From: Atherinomorus stipes
Lineage: Eukaryota > Chordata > Actinopteri > Atheriniformes > Atherinidae
Reading direction: 5' to 3'
DNA: 64,000 nucleotides
NCBI GenBank assembly: GCA_023101725.1
Contig: JALJCO010001050.1
Span: forward strand, 62,001 to 126,000
Positions 34,515-47,599 of the stretch are shown piece by piece (position 1 is the first letter of the stretch; each line of letters opens with the position of its first letter). A program made the translations under genes and the position numbers. The notes beneath the pieces were generated by a model, which made no database searches, was not told where the DNA came from, and saw only the letters and a program-made list of their open reading frames with translations.

Positions 34515-34522
34515 CCCTAGGC

Positions 34523-37500
34523 TATCTGGCTACAATGGTGAAATGAAGGGGTACCTCTTTTGTGGTCAGTTTTTCCTTGTTCCATTATCAACATTCCCTG
34601 AAAATTTAATCCAAATCCGATCAGAACCTTTTGTTTTATTTTGCTAAATATCAGACAGACAAATAAATGCTGGCAACTACATTACCTCCTCGACAGAGGT
34701 AACAATTGTGGATGTGGGCTGCTCTTGGAGGTGATGATTATCTCTGCTCTGCTTTGTCAAAGACAGACGTTATAGTGGTTAAAGATCTGCTGAGTAAAAC
34801 TTTTTGTGTTTTTCTATCTGTCTCCCTTTGTTCTTTGGTGTATTTGTCCTCTTTGTGATTAGATCAGTTGGTGTTTGTCTCTGCCAGCTCCAGCAAACTT
34901 TCAACAAAACCCTTTGCAAGCTATCTGCTTGATATAATCTCTAAGAACTACAGGCATGTAGGATGGCCATATACAGAAGACTTTGTATATAAACAATGTG
35001 ATATTGATTAAATACTCTAAATCTTTCACTGTGTGGGCTGAGAATGATGTACTCAGGTCCTAACTGTACATGCTGAGGCCTGATCAGGAAATGAAATACA
35101 GTAGTGGCAGAAAACAGTATTCCTCATCTTAGTTTGTTGCATTATCACTTTTTCTTGGAATTCCAGCAGCATAAGCAAACAGCAAGCAGCTCACAGGCTG
35201 CAATCTGCAATACCCTACTAGCGACTTGCTAATCTTTACCTTTAAGTGATCATCAAGGCTCATATCTGAACCTATTCCACCCCTCTAATCAGGGCAATGG
35301 CTTCCGCACAGACACTGCAGCACCAAACAAGGCTCGGCAGTTGAAATGTTAAGAGCTGTTATATCACATTTAAACTGGACAACTGTGCCCCAAGGTAAGG
35401 GTCACCATAGAAACAATAAAATGATGCCCTCTTGCGTCATTGTCTGACTCAGCGAGATCAAATAAGGATATCCTGCTTGAACTGAGAACAATCTGTTTCT
35501 CTGATGGACATTAAAGCTTCATTGTGTAACTGCTGAGCGTGCGTGGATTCATGCTGTCCTTTAACAAGTTAGAACAAGCGAGTGACTCAATGGGAGTTAC
35601 AAACAATGGTGGAAACATTCGCTCAGAGCTGATCTTTCATGTGCAGCCTTGTAATTTCAAGTAATATTTACTTGGAGTATTGTTCCGCTCCTTGATGTCC
35701 ATAAAACTTGTGATAAAATTTGCTGCAACTCATATTTCATTAAAAGCTAATGATTAGCATCATGCTCAAGTGGCTACAATGATGGATCCTGGAAAGTACC
35801 TCATTTCTAGTGCAAGTAGCATATTCTTTTAACAACACTGATCTTATTACCTAGTCTCACACATGTAGAAATCCTCGACTACTCTCCTTCTTCCAGGGAT
35901 CTTTCCTCAGATGCTTTTTTACTACTGTATCTGTCAGACTACAGGGCACACTTATTGAACAGTGACTCTTGCGTCACAATGGGCCAAATCCAGGTAGCAA
36001 CAGCAACGTTTAAGTGGCGTTACCACGGAGACTGCTCTCTGCCTCTTCTGAGATGAAAATGGAAGATTCCATGTTCTCATGCTGACAGCACTACTGTTAA
36101 AGCTGTTGGTGGGAATAGCGACGGGAGGGAACAGGAAGCATGACTGGCTGACCGGGCCGTCATTTATGGAATGAACTCTGGTGTGAATTTTATGCATCTT
36201 CCTGCTTCTTTTCCTTCCCAGTTCTCATTCGTGACACAAAACGAGCCTTTGCTCTGTTCAGCAATGAGTGCGTTGTATAATTAGATTTAATATATTCTAT
36301 ACAGATCCTGGCCGTGCATACAATAGTATGTAGAGGTTGCATGGAAGTTAAATTTAGATTTACTAAAGCCTGGTAGTTTGTCTATTTCAGCTTAAAACTT
36401 ATTAAAAATATACGACTTTCAGTGTCAGTACTGAGAAATGCAGTTACCAGGGACACACCTAGACACATTTTCCTCAGACTCACACCTCTATACAAACCTG
36501 TAATCATCACATCATCATATCCACAGATGGAAAGGAATACTCATCTCTCAGAAGTGATGCAAACAGTTTCCATGAGTAAATCCACACCATTTACATGTGC
36601 TGAAAATATAAATTTCATCTCCTGTTTCACACTTGTACACATTTATCAACATACAGTTAGAATACATTATGCATGCATGATGACACATCCAGCGTCATAG
36701 CCTGGAGCTTAAATGGGCACAGCAGTTTCACCATGCTTTGTAGATCCGATGCTTATTTACATGCATGCATATTAAAGCATGGATACACACAGCTCACAAA
36801 CACACACACTTTTCTGCACAGATACAGTGAAATGATGTCACTAAGAAAGTTGCATCTTTTTTCTGTTTCTCTGTACCTGATGGATAAATGTTATTTTTGT
36901 TATCGTAAAAGCAGTTAGGTTTTTTTGCTTGTACAGTTCCCATAAAATACAATCAAATTAGCACAATGATGAAATTCCATGTACATTTCAATCATTTTCA
37001 GAAATCCTAGTTGGAAGGCTCCACAGAGCGACCAAAAACTCTTCATCTAGTATTTTGATGGGCCTTTTTTCCCCACTATTTTTTTTCCTAACCAAGTAAA
37101 CAAAGGTGAAATAAAAAAATGTAAAGCCAAAAATATGTGCAAGCCACCAGTAAGTAGGCTACTGTCTGTCTTTTTCTTTATTTTTTTTTCTCTTTTGTTT
37201 AACAAACATACAATTTTGGACTACACATACATCCTGTATCTAAAAGCTTCAGCTTACACCTTAGACCCAGTTCTCAGACTGTGGCACCACTGGCACAGCA
37301 CCTTGAGGTACACTGAAAAATTTTCCAGAAGTCTATCGATCAATTTACAAATTTTACAAACTATTTGAGTGTCTTTAGCTAAACTATGATGGCAAGCAAG
37401 TAAAGTGACATTCCAAAGAAAATGGGTGGTTCAGACACACTTCAGTCTGGCTCCAAATGGGGTGCACTAGGAGGAGAGGTATGGAGAAGAATAAAATGTA

Positions 37501-38755
37501 GAAGATTAGACTGAACCAGTCAAACCAGTTAAGTCCCCATTGGGCCCACTAACAACACAAAAAAACACACACAAAAAAAACCTGTGAAATAACAAGAAAA
37601 TACAAAGTAAAGTTATCACAAATTCTGATTTTGCTTTTGTGGAGAAGGGGGGAGCCAAGACAGCAGTGTGTGGTATGTTGTGATGTTCTGAGCAATGAAT
37701 GTATGAAGCCATCACAATGTAAACAGCATCTTTTCACAAAACGAGTAGTACTGAAGGACAAGCCATTTTTATTATTTTCTGTTCTAATGTCAGTAAAGCT
37801 GTACTAGTGTCTGGTGCTGTACTACTTGAACAAAAAATAAATAAATAAAAAACTGAGAACCTGTGCCTTACACCAACAGTGGTGTGAACAGTTAAACTAT
37901 CCCTCTCCCCTGTTTCTGCTTAGATGCTTAACAGTTACTCTGGCTGAACACTGGAAAGACTTGCCTAAGTGCACTGGAATTCAGAGCCTAGTGCGCACTA
38001 TTGTCGCTAAATGCTGACCTGAATAGAGCACTGCACTTACCGGAAGTGACGGACTGGCATTGATTGCGAACATGAGCTAACTCTACTGAATAAAGTACTG
38101 TATTACTTGAATCAGTACAATACAGCCTCCGCTGCAACAGGGGTCTCCACCGCTTCGTTCACCGCCATTATTCAGTTCTGAAAACAGTTTGAAAGTCCCG
38201 CCTCTTCCGCTTTGTCAGCAAGATAGCGCCTGTTTAGTGTGAGAAGTGTGCTTCAGTTTGCACTTAGTTTTTGGCCGTTATTTGGGCAGCATCTGGGTAT
38301 TTTCAGAGCACTGAATTTTTAGCTAAAATGACAGTATAAAAGCACTGCAAACTCAAAAATAGTGTTTGAAGCAAGTGTAGGTTTGAGACACAGTCGGTGT
38401 GTTGCAGCAATTACCTGACCAACAAACTAAAGCAATGAGGATTCAAAGATGATTTGAGATTCAGTGTTGTCAAAAAATAAATGTAAATTTAAAGGAACAT
38501 GACACAAGTTTCTGAATTTAAAACTCTGTACTTCTGATGCATTTTAATGCTATACTCACTTTCATTTTTTTTTTTTTTTCTACTTGTCCTGTCCAGCATC
38601 GAAGCAAGCAGAATGGAAATCTGATTGCTTTATTCTGTTGAACAGTTTTGCTTTACCAAGCGGAGCTTTATGAACATAAGGCTCCACTTGATATCATGTT
38701 TATTCATTTTATTTCTTTATTTAGACATTTGTCTATTACACCATTCCATTTCATA
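34523..38755. other. No gene recognised
   Basis: About 4.2 kb of non-coding sequence with many short unrelated frames. A GC-richer patch at about 37985-38240 followed by TTTAAAGGAACATGAC at 38488 may be an old TTAA-type element, but I cannot define its ends. Confidence 0.55.
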
Positions 38756-38813
38756 CTGCTGGGCCTGACAAGGGAGAAATGAAAGTTAACAGAGGTAATG
38801 ATAGAAAGTGAAA

Positions 38814-38856
38814 CAGAGAGAAAGGAGTAAGGAAGAGGAAGAGAGAGAGGAGAGAA
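38814..38856 (+). repeat. Purine-rich tract
   Basis: An almost pure GA-rich stretch (AGAGAGAAAGGAGTAAGGAA and onwards) immediately before the C-rich block. Confidence 0.8.
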
Positions 38857-39013
38857 AACATGAATCCACTTACACAGTTCACTGGTACATCTGTACAGCG
38901 ATCCCTAAACAACCAAGGTCTCTGTTGGAAAACAAAACGAGCAATCCCCTACAGGAGGACCTGCAGGTGGCTTAAATATCCTCAGATCATACAAACACAC
39001 GCAGAACTACGCA

Positions 39014-39087
39014 GAGAAGAGGTACAACCTAGTCAGCGCAATGGGAAGTAGAGAAGAGGTACAACCTAGTCATCGCAATGGGAAGCA
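39014..39087 (+). repeat. Tandem duplication, 2 x 37 bp
   Basis: The units 39014-39050 and 39051-39087 both run GAGAAGAGGTACAACCTAGT to ATGGGAAG and differ at two bases. Confidence 0.95.
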
Positions 39088-39159
39088 GTGTCACAGTGTC
39101 AACATGCATAATAAAGGGTGCTCCGTGGGTGATACAGTCATGCAGATGCAGCCTCGTCT

Positions 39160-42100
39160 CTGCAAGGAGGAGGAAGCCCGCAAGGCTCACGACCCAGGCC
39201 CCCAGCAGCCACCCAGAGGCCCAGATCCCAGCTACCCCCCCCCCCCCCCCCCCCCCCAAAGAGCGGACATGCATCCCCCGAAGGGCGGCAAAAGGCGGCC
39301 CCAGCCGGAGCCCCCTGCAGTCTGGGGGCCCAGGCCCCAGCGGACCAAGACCAGCAGCCGCCGACCCCACCGGGCGCCGGGCGTCCCCCGGAGCGGAGAC
39401 AGCGCCGGGCCCAGGGCCCAAGCGCCCAGGAGCAGCCACCCCGGACCCGGGCGGCCCAACTGAAACCCAGGAGGACCGGACCCCCCAGACGACGACCCCC
39501 CAGGGCAGGCCAGCCCCCACCCCAACGTCCCTGCCCCACACACCTGACACCAGGGCGCCACCACCTCTACCACCCCCTACCCCGCCACCACGCTCACACA
39601 CACACTCCCCACACACCTACCCCAACACTAGGGCTGAAAGATATACCGTCACCGCATCCACATCGAGACACGGGCACCCAAGACATCAACACCGCAAGAG
39701 CAACCACACACAAGATACAGATCCCCCCTGCGCCCGCCCCGCATACAAAGCCCCGGAAGCCACAAACAAAACCGCACCCCCCCACCAAAGCGCCCGGCCC
39801 CCAACCAACCCGCAGCCACACCGCACCACACCGACACCGAGATGCCCGGCACGAACACCGAGATACGAACCTCCGCCCACACCGCCCAGCCCTACCCAAC
39901 ACCTCCATGTATCCCCCCCACACACACATACACCCACCCACTCCGCTCTCCGACCTTACATACCCACACTCACTCCTCCCTCCACCCCCAACACTCTTCT
40001 CCCTCTACCCTCCACACCTACCCCCCACCTCCTCATACCCTCTAACACACACATGCACTCCCCCCACATAACTGCACCAACCCCCTCCCTACCCCCCCAC
40101 ACATACGCCCCCACCCTCCCTATACCCCCAATGCCCCATACAGTCCCCCCCTTACATGTCCAGCCCCGCCCATCCCTCTGACCTATCACACTCCCGCCCT
40201 TCCTTCCTTCAGCCCCCTCATGACCATCCCTACTAGACACTCACGAGCATGCCACTCCTTCCTCCATCCCCCCTTTCCTCCAACCACTTACCCACATCTC
40301 CTCCCTCTTCCAGCCCAAGTTCCTCCCTCCCACATTTCCTCTTTCACACTCTCATTCATTATTCTCACATACCCACCTCTCTCTTGCCCATGCCCTCGTG
40401 CCTCCTGAGTGGTAGCTCGGGCCGGGGAAGGAGCCGTGAGCTCCAAGCCCCCAACACGTCCCCCCCCCCCCCCCCCCCCCCATCCCCCACCCCCGGACGC
40501 AGCAGGCCAGGCATCCCCCAGGCCAGCAGATCCCCCGCAATGCAGCCAGCCTTAACCACTGGCGCGTGAAGCAGCCACTGTCCCCCCTCCCCCAGTAGCG
40601 CCCGGGAGACCGGGGTATGAAAGGACCCTGTCCCCCCCCCCACCCCCCGCTCTTGACTGTGTGTGTAAGATGTGTGTTGTTTGCAGTTAAAACTGAGGGG
40701 CAGTGCCAAGTCATGCCGGGAGTGGGGTCGCGTAGGGGGCATGACCCCCCAACCGGCCCCTCCCTCCTTCCAAACACTATATGGCCCGCCCCTCAGAAGT
40801 GGTTGTGAGCTGTTGTTATTTTATGTGTTTAGGCGTCTAAGTGTGGTTAAAACTGGGGAGCAGGCTGTCTCTAGACGTGGCAAGCAAAGGCACTTTGGTG
40901 CCCTCCCTCCCACGCCCGCTTGACACGCACCCTCCCCAAAACCCTAGTGTGTGTGTGTGAGGTAGAGCAGGGGGGGAGAGGTCTTGGGAAAGGGAGACCA
41001 GGGGGGTATGAATTCCCCCCTGGAAGAAGAGCCGTTACCGGCATTAGGTACCCCTGCCTCTCGGGATCCCCCCAGGGCAGAAGGGGGCAGGCATGGCCGC
41101 CCCCACGGCCCGGCGACCGGCGTTCACCACAGAGGGGCCAGCCTCGGCCCCTGGGGGCGCTCGACCACCCCAGGCCGGGGAGGGGGAAAAGGGACGGGAG
41201 CGGAAAGGGTCGGCGGAGGGGCCAGAGTCACCGGCCCTAACATCCCCAGGCCTCGCAAACCCCCCAAGAGGCACGCAGAGCTGCTATTTTTTTTTTTCCC
41301 CTCCCCTTTCCTCCCCCACTCTATTGTATCACCCCTAAACCCTACGTCAAACAACCAACGACTTTACCCCCGTCAACACTCCCCCATCCCATCCTCCTCC
41401 CACCCCTCCTGTATAGCCAGTTAGTCCCCGCACATCCGCCCCCCAGTGTCCATGCCCCCCCTCCAAACCCAAGCCCTGCACCCCCACCCAGGCCGCGACA
41501 CGCACAATCCCCCAACCCCGCCAGAGCCACCCCCCCCACCCACACACACCCCCACCCACCCAGCGCCCGCATCCGATCCCCCCACAGAACCATCCCCGCT
41601 CCCCACCCAGCCCCCCACCCGCACACACAAACCCCACCAATGCACCACCACCCCGACACCCAAACACCCTCTCCTGCCCCCCACCCCCCCCCCCATCTCC
41701 ACACACCCCCACAGGCAACCACACACACACACAACCGCATTCACGCCCCCCTCCAGTCACACACCCACCCACACACACCAAGGACGGGGGCCACGGGGCC
41801 CACCAGCCCCCCCCACGCCACAAGTCCACCGCCCCCAGCCCCCGGACCACGCGAGACCAACCCGCACGGGGCCACCAGCGCAGGCCAGCCCCAACCGACA
41901 CAGCGGCCGGGCGGGACAGGCACCCGGCGTGGAAAAGACCCGGCCACCCCGCAACCCCCACCTCCACACACTAGAGCTGAACGATATGGACAAAACCCCA
42001 CACCCCGACAGCCACGCCAGACACCCCAACATCGATACGACACGACACGACTACGGGTCCGCCGAAAACCAAGCACCCCGGCGGAAAGCGCAGCTCCGTC

Positions 42101-42350
42101 CGCGACCCCCAGAGCCCCACACGCAGGACAAGCACAGGGGAAATCCACACCCCCCACATAGCCGCTCCCGCGATACCAACATCCCGAATGCCCACATCCC
42201 GACACAGACACGACAACGATACACCCCCCAGCCCCACCACACACACACCCCCACCAGCACACACATACTCAGTTTCATTATCCACATTTCCGGAGCTGTC
42301 GTTGTCCTGCAGCATCCGAAGAGTGAGACCACACTTCAAAATACTTAAGC
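39160..42350. repeat. 3.2-kb C-rich, T-poor repeat block
   Basis: Composition changes abruptly at both edges. In much of 39160-40140 and 41340-42260 C is half or more of the bases, A stays at 20-30% and T falls to roughly 5-8% (hand counts of several 60-base lines). It holds C runs of 23 (39235-39257) and 22 (40460-40481), CA tracts and CCGG-rich parts. Near 39629 and 41971 two segments begin AGGGCTGAAAGATAT and AGAGCTGAACGATAT, resembling hAT-type ends. The right edge (42270-42320) recurs inverted at 54075-54130, so part of the block belongs to a dispersed family. The long frames here (367 and 300 codons, proline/threonine/histidine-rich) follow from the shortage of T, which removes stops. 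I do not call them genes. Confidence 0.75.
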
Positions 42351-42654
42351 CCCAAACCGCACGTTACAGTTGGGTTTTGCTTTAAGACACCACATCAGAC
42401 GCCAGCAATTAGATATAAACACATGATGTTTTAACTCATAGTGGCTGCTGACTCATCAAAGAAACAAATGACATGACTGTCAGAACAGAAGAAAGGAAAA
42501 TGAGAAAGAAACAGAGCCAGATGTAAGACAAGATTGGGTTGACTTTTATTGAGCTGAGAGAGCTAAGAGAAGAAACATAATGAAGATGGATGCTGAATTA
42601 GCCGTTGTTAGTCTTACCACACTGAAATAATCTGCCAAAAGTTCAGAAGTCTTG
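42351..42654. other. Unassigned
   Basis: Ordinary AT-rich sequence between the C-rich block and the Tc1 fragment. Nothing recognised. Confidence 0.6.
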
Positions 42655-43229
42655 CTGTTTCTTCAGCCAAAGCAAGTGTTGGAATTCAATTCAATTGTTG
42701 CATCATTCTTCTTGAGAATGATGCAACAAGTGTTTCACACATGGTTTTGGGATCTTCTGCATTCTTCCTTCCAGATCCTCTCCAGTTCTGTCAGGTTGGA
42801 TGGTAACAGTGGTGTTCAGCCATTTTCAGGTCTCTCCAGAGATGCTCAGTTGGGTTAAAGTCAGAGCTCTGGCTGGGCCAGTCCAGAATGGTCCAGAGTT
42901 GTTCTGAAACCACTCGTTTGTTATTTCAGCTGTGTGCTGAGGGTAATTGTCTTGTTGGAAGGTGAACCTTGGCCCAGTCTGAGGTCCTGAGCACTCTGGA
43001 AGAGGTTTTCTTCCAGGATATCTCTGTACTTGGCCACATTCATCTTTCCTTCAACTAAACTACATTTGCAAAAAATTCTACATTTCTGTTTTTTTTATGT
43101 CAAGATGGGGTGCTGAGTGTACATTAATGAGAAATAAATTAACTTTTTCTTTAATTTTAGCAAATGGCTGCAATGAATCAAAGAGTAAAAATTTTAAAGG
43201 GGTCTGAATACTCTCCGTACTCACGGTAA
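42655..43229 (-). mobile_element. Internally deleted Tc1-like element (same family as 14.8-19.05 kb)
   Basis: On the minus strand it starts at about 43229 with CGTGAGTACGGAGAGTATTC, matching the left terminus at 14775. It runs through the subterminal region (TGAGTGTACATTAATGAGAA in reverse) and then jumps near 43055 to the C-terminal third of the transposase (LNPTEHLW region, about 42850), ending near 42700. About 0.9 kb of the middle is missing. At the other edge the sequence doubles back: GTTGCATCATTCT at 42697-42709 is the inverse of 42715-42727. The second terminus is not visible. Confidence 0.85.
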
Positions 43230-44149
43230 AACCTACACAGATGCAAAGTTACATTGTCTGAGAATCCTTCCTCATCACTGTAGAATTGATGCAAGTTATC
43301 TGTGACACGACTCAGTTTCTAGAGATATTTCAGGACCTAACATAAGCAGGTAGCTGGAACACTACAGCTGTGCAGCACAGAAGTTGGCTTCCACAACAGC
43401 AGCAGCCATCAGCACTGATGCTTCCAGTGACAGACTTTCCAGGACAGTTGTCACAGGACTCGTCTTATTTGTCTAATTGGTGTCTCCTCGTCTCCTTTCC
43501 TCCTCTTTCTGTCCTGCTTGTGACCTGGAAATCATTCAAAGCCAAATATTATGGAATTTGTCACAGTTTCTTCTCCGCATGCAGGGAAGTGGGAATCAGA
43601 AATAGAGAAAACTTGTCAGAAGACCTATGGTGAAGATGCATTGGTAACTCCTATCTTGAAGTGTTTTAGCATTTATAGGCCTTGATTTACAGAGATTTCA
43701 AATAAAGAGCACTAATTTGTTTGCAGTGCTGATAAATTTGTGCACTTTCTCTTCAGCATTTGTGAGTGATCTACCAAGATTACACACGCAATCAGTAACA
43801 GGCGCAAACAGCAGTATTTAAATGAGCATTTCGCTGCACTATTGCTTTGCCATGAAAAGTTTAGAGGAGCATGTGGTAACGCAAAATGAAAATTCAACCT
43901 GATAGAGAGATATTAGTTCCAGCGATATGATATGAGGCAAGGCAAAAAAAGAATAAAATAAAAGATAAGTATAATAACTATAAAATAAAAACAATGCAGC
44001 AGGTTTCCCTGTGGGTCATAAAAAGAGGCCAGTTTATAAGGACATGGATAAGGAGACACTGTTGAAGATAGTCTGACATGCATGGAGTGCAGGCTCTTTG
44101 GCACAATGCCAGGTGCTGGACCTGCATAACTGCCCCCCCTCCCACACAC

Positions 44150-44186
<37 letters not shown>

Positions 44187-47100
44187 ACTTGCACAAAACT
44201 CTGTAAAAAAACAGCATCATTAGTTTGTGCAACGTTACTGGTTTTGTGTGAGGTATGTGGCCAACTTCACGCAGGTCAGCAACCTCAGAGCAGCAGCAGC
44301 AGCCGCTGCACTGTGGAGAGGAGGAACCGGGTCTGGTCAGGAGGAGCATGCAGGAGCTGTTCTAAATTAAAAAACATGGCATCTGCAAAAAATAAAAGAA
44401 AATAAAAAGACATAGATAATGTCAGCTTTAACTACCATTATCCTATAGCAGCTTCATAAGAAATGATTTTGACCCAGTCCTGCATGTCTGCAGTCCTGTA
44501 GGCAACACTCTTCCAGCCATCAGTGCATAAAGCTGCCAGTTAATATCTGCTTTTCAGACATGCTAAAAAACATGCAATATTTTGCGCCTGCTTTCCGTTG
44601 CATGGTAAATAAATCACATGTGTGCAAAGCTGAGTTGTTTGCATAGTCTCCTCCCACATCTCCCATGTTCTGGAAGAAAAGCCCATATTGCAAATTCATC
44701 TACAGCACGCAAAATGGATACCAAGGCTATTTTGCCCGTTAACAGGCGCAAACCTCCTTTTGCCCTGTTTGTAAATCAGCTCCAGATGATTATTGCATGT
44801 GCAATGAAGATAGCACTCGCTTCAGTACCTTTCGTAAACCAGGGCCATAGTGTGCAAAGGAAGTGCGACACATTGAAAATTAAATGCAGCTATACTTGTT
44901 CCCATCTAAAAGTCAAAACTGAAACAAAATAATGTCATTATATAACTAATTTGATGATAGTTTTACCTTCTCTCTCCTGTTTCCCCCCAGACTCCTGTGC
45001 TCTCATCTCTAATGGGAGGGACTAAGAAGCGAGGAGAGAAGTCAAGGAGAGGAATCAAGTGTGTGCAAATTTGACATCGGATTAGCTGACTGTTTTGTGG
45101 CTGCTGCCACAGCCTTGATGTTAGTTTGCTGCTTGGTTTGCCTCTAACATCTCCAGCTCCATGCACTCAGGTGAAAACTAAGCTCACTTGAGAGAGTATG
45201 AGGCAGTTTCTGATATCTCATTTTCACTTCATCCAGAAAACTGAGCAATTACATTTCGAACAGACTAAACATGTGCTGTGGATCAACAGCCTAATTATGC
45301 ATTCACTTGCAGGCACTGTGATCATTTTTTAATGCATTTTAAGGAGTGATTATGTTAATGCAACAAAACACATTAACTTTGACAGCACTATGCAGAACCT
45401 ACGCAAAATGATTATAATTCTCCATGTTTGTCAGTTGCCGCCGTCATGGCCTACATCTGTCAAGTTAAGAAAGCTGTACTTGTGTCTGGGAAGTGAGTCT
45501 ACCAAGAGTGGGAGAGCAGGAGTGTGTCTGCATAGTAACAAGGCCTGGCCAAGCGTGGCCAATGGTGCATGTGTGTTTGCCCCGTGTGATGACTGTCTGG
45601 TGCAGGGGGGTACAGTCTGCAGGGGGTCTGTTCCCCTTCACTGGGCACAAAGATACAATGTAAACAACTCCTGCAATCAGCCAATCACACAACACGCTGC
45701 GGTGACCACCCATGCCCTGGCGGTAACCTCGCCAGCGCGCACACACTGATAACCAAACTCAGTAAGAATGGGTGTAAGACACGTTCATGGGCGCACCCAA
45801 ACTCACACATACACAGCGTAGCATCAAGTGCTAGAGGACACACAGCAGAGACATCCCTGACACTATCTGACCTCATTTCAGTGGGAGTGTGTGGAAGTGT
45901 GTGTGCTGGGAAGGGGGAGGCTGCAGACAGGCATGCATTAGTAATGGAGCTGGAACTGGGGTCCAACACAAACAATGTAATGAGCACACACTGCAATATT
46001 TCATTGCAGCATGAGTGATAATTGTCACCGTGTGAAAATGCAGCGTGAAAAACTCCCGAGCAGCCGGTTTTGTTGTGTGCCCTTGTGTAAGTCCTTGTTT
46101 GCTGCTGTTTTGTTCTTTTGGAAGGAAGCCATGATGAAATCCCTGCGCGGACCACAGGATCCCATCGCCCTCGCCTGCCCTTGTCTGCTGGAGAGTCGGG
46201 AGGATACGAAGACGTGTCCTGAGACAGATAGACGGATGGAAAGACAAATTAATTAGTTAACGACCACAGAAACAGGAACTTTTGGGGCCTGGGGAGTGTC
46301 ATTAGGAAGGATGCAGAAAGTGAATGTAGAGGACAATGTTTTAATCACAATGTAGGCTTTGGTCTGGGTAAATTAATGGTATGATGTGCAAAACAGAAAT
46401 ATACATTGCTTTAATTGTCAATTTACGTCCCTTTTTTCATGTATTTTTATGATTAAAAAAAAGCAGTAGCCTTTATTTTGGAAAACACCCATTTGTAGGA
46501 TATATGTGCACATTTAATAACACACTTTGGTTTTCACTTTACATTTTTGTTGAGGTCACCAAATAAAACAGAAATTGTTTTCATATGGAAAGGATCAAAA
46601 TTATGTTTGTTTCTTTTTTTAACTGGACGCTTCCTTTATGCTGTTATCTGAGCAATGCAAGGCAACATTTGGTTTTTGTTGAGTATCTTTATCACACAAA
46701 GCAAAAATATTAAAATCTTTTTTGCAGACTGCGAGGACTGTCTTCTGTTTGCATTTATAGGGATGTGGATATCTTGCAGAATTGCATTTACAATGTTAGG
46801 GCTGCAGAAACATGATAAATGTAAGATGCCAAATCAGTTTAAAATTATGGTGTAAAATCTAATTTCAGCAAAGGTTGATACAATGCATGGAAGAAATGTG
46901 ATCAGTTGTTATTTGTATATTCAAGCAAAATGAATAATAACATAAATGTCAAAACTGTGCAGTTTCTCTGTGTTGAAAAAGATGTCCCTTTCAAAAAATG
47001 AATGCAATGACTACAGGCATTGGCTCAATTGTGCTCGATGCAGAAGTCTTCTATTTAATTGAATGTAATAGAAGATGCATACGCAGACAGACGGACAGTT

Positions 47101-47599
47101 TCACCTGTTCTGTCTCCTGCTACGTGTGTAATTTGGTGTGTTTTCAGAGGTCTTGTCAATCTGTTACTCGTCGCAGAAGACAGACCAATACCGTTGGAAA
47201 CTGCGGGGTCATTGTATTGCTTACACGTGACCAGAAAAAAAAACAGACAAGAAGAAGGGAAATGGTAGGGAAAAAAGCAGGGGAAGAAGAAGACAAGAGC
47301 TGCAATTTAGCTTTAGCAGAAAGGCTGTGCGTGTGTCAGGCGTGTTGGGTGGTTGTGAACAACTTTACAGCGTTGCATTATCTCCACTGACCAGAGTTTG
47401 AAGCTGATGTCGGGTTGAAGAAGTGAACTCTGAACTCAGTAGTGCTGACTAGTGGATGAACTGGCTCAAGTACCATGAAAACATAAAACATGCAAGAAGG
47501 TGTAGCATGGTGACGTTTGGAACAAATGTTGGTATTTATGTATGTAAGGAGCATAAATGTGCCTTAGAAGTGCCACTGGCTCAAAAAAAAAAAAAAAAG
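43230..47599. other. No gene recognised; CA microsatellite at 44142-44186
   Basis: A (CA)n tract interrupted by CCCACCCA lies at 44142-44186. The frames at 45390-46256 on both strands overlap and share no recognisable domain. No element termini identified. Confidence 0.6.

Noticed and set aside
39029..40181. Long open frames (up to 367 codons) in the C-rich block, both strands
   Set aside because: They are proline/threonine/histidine- or glycine/tryptophan-rich in overlapping frames. The lack of T removes stop codons, so length carries no evidence here. No domain, start context or splicing support.
41347..42348. Overlapping frames of 200-300 codons in the second half of the C-rich block
   Set aside because: Same compositional cause; all frames of the same stretch are open at once.
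45390..46256. Overlapping frames of 80-156 codons
   Set aside because: They lie on both strands over the same bases, with no domain, no splice or promoter signal.
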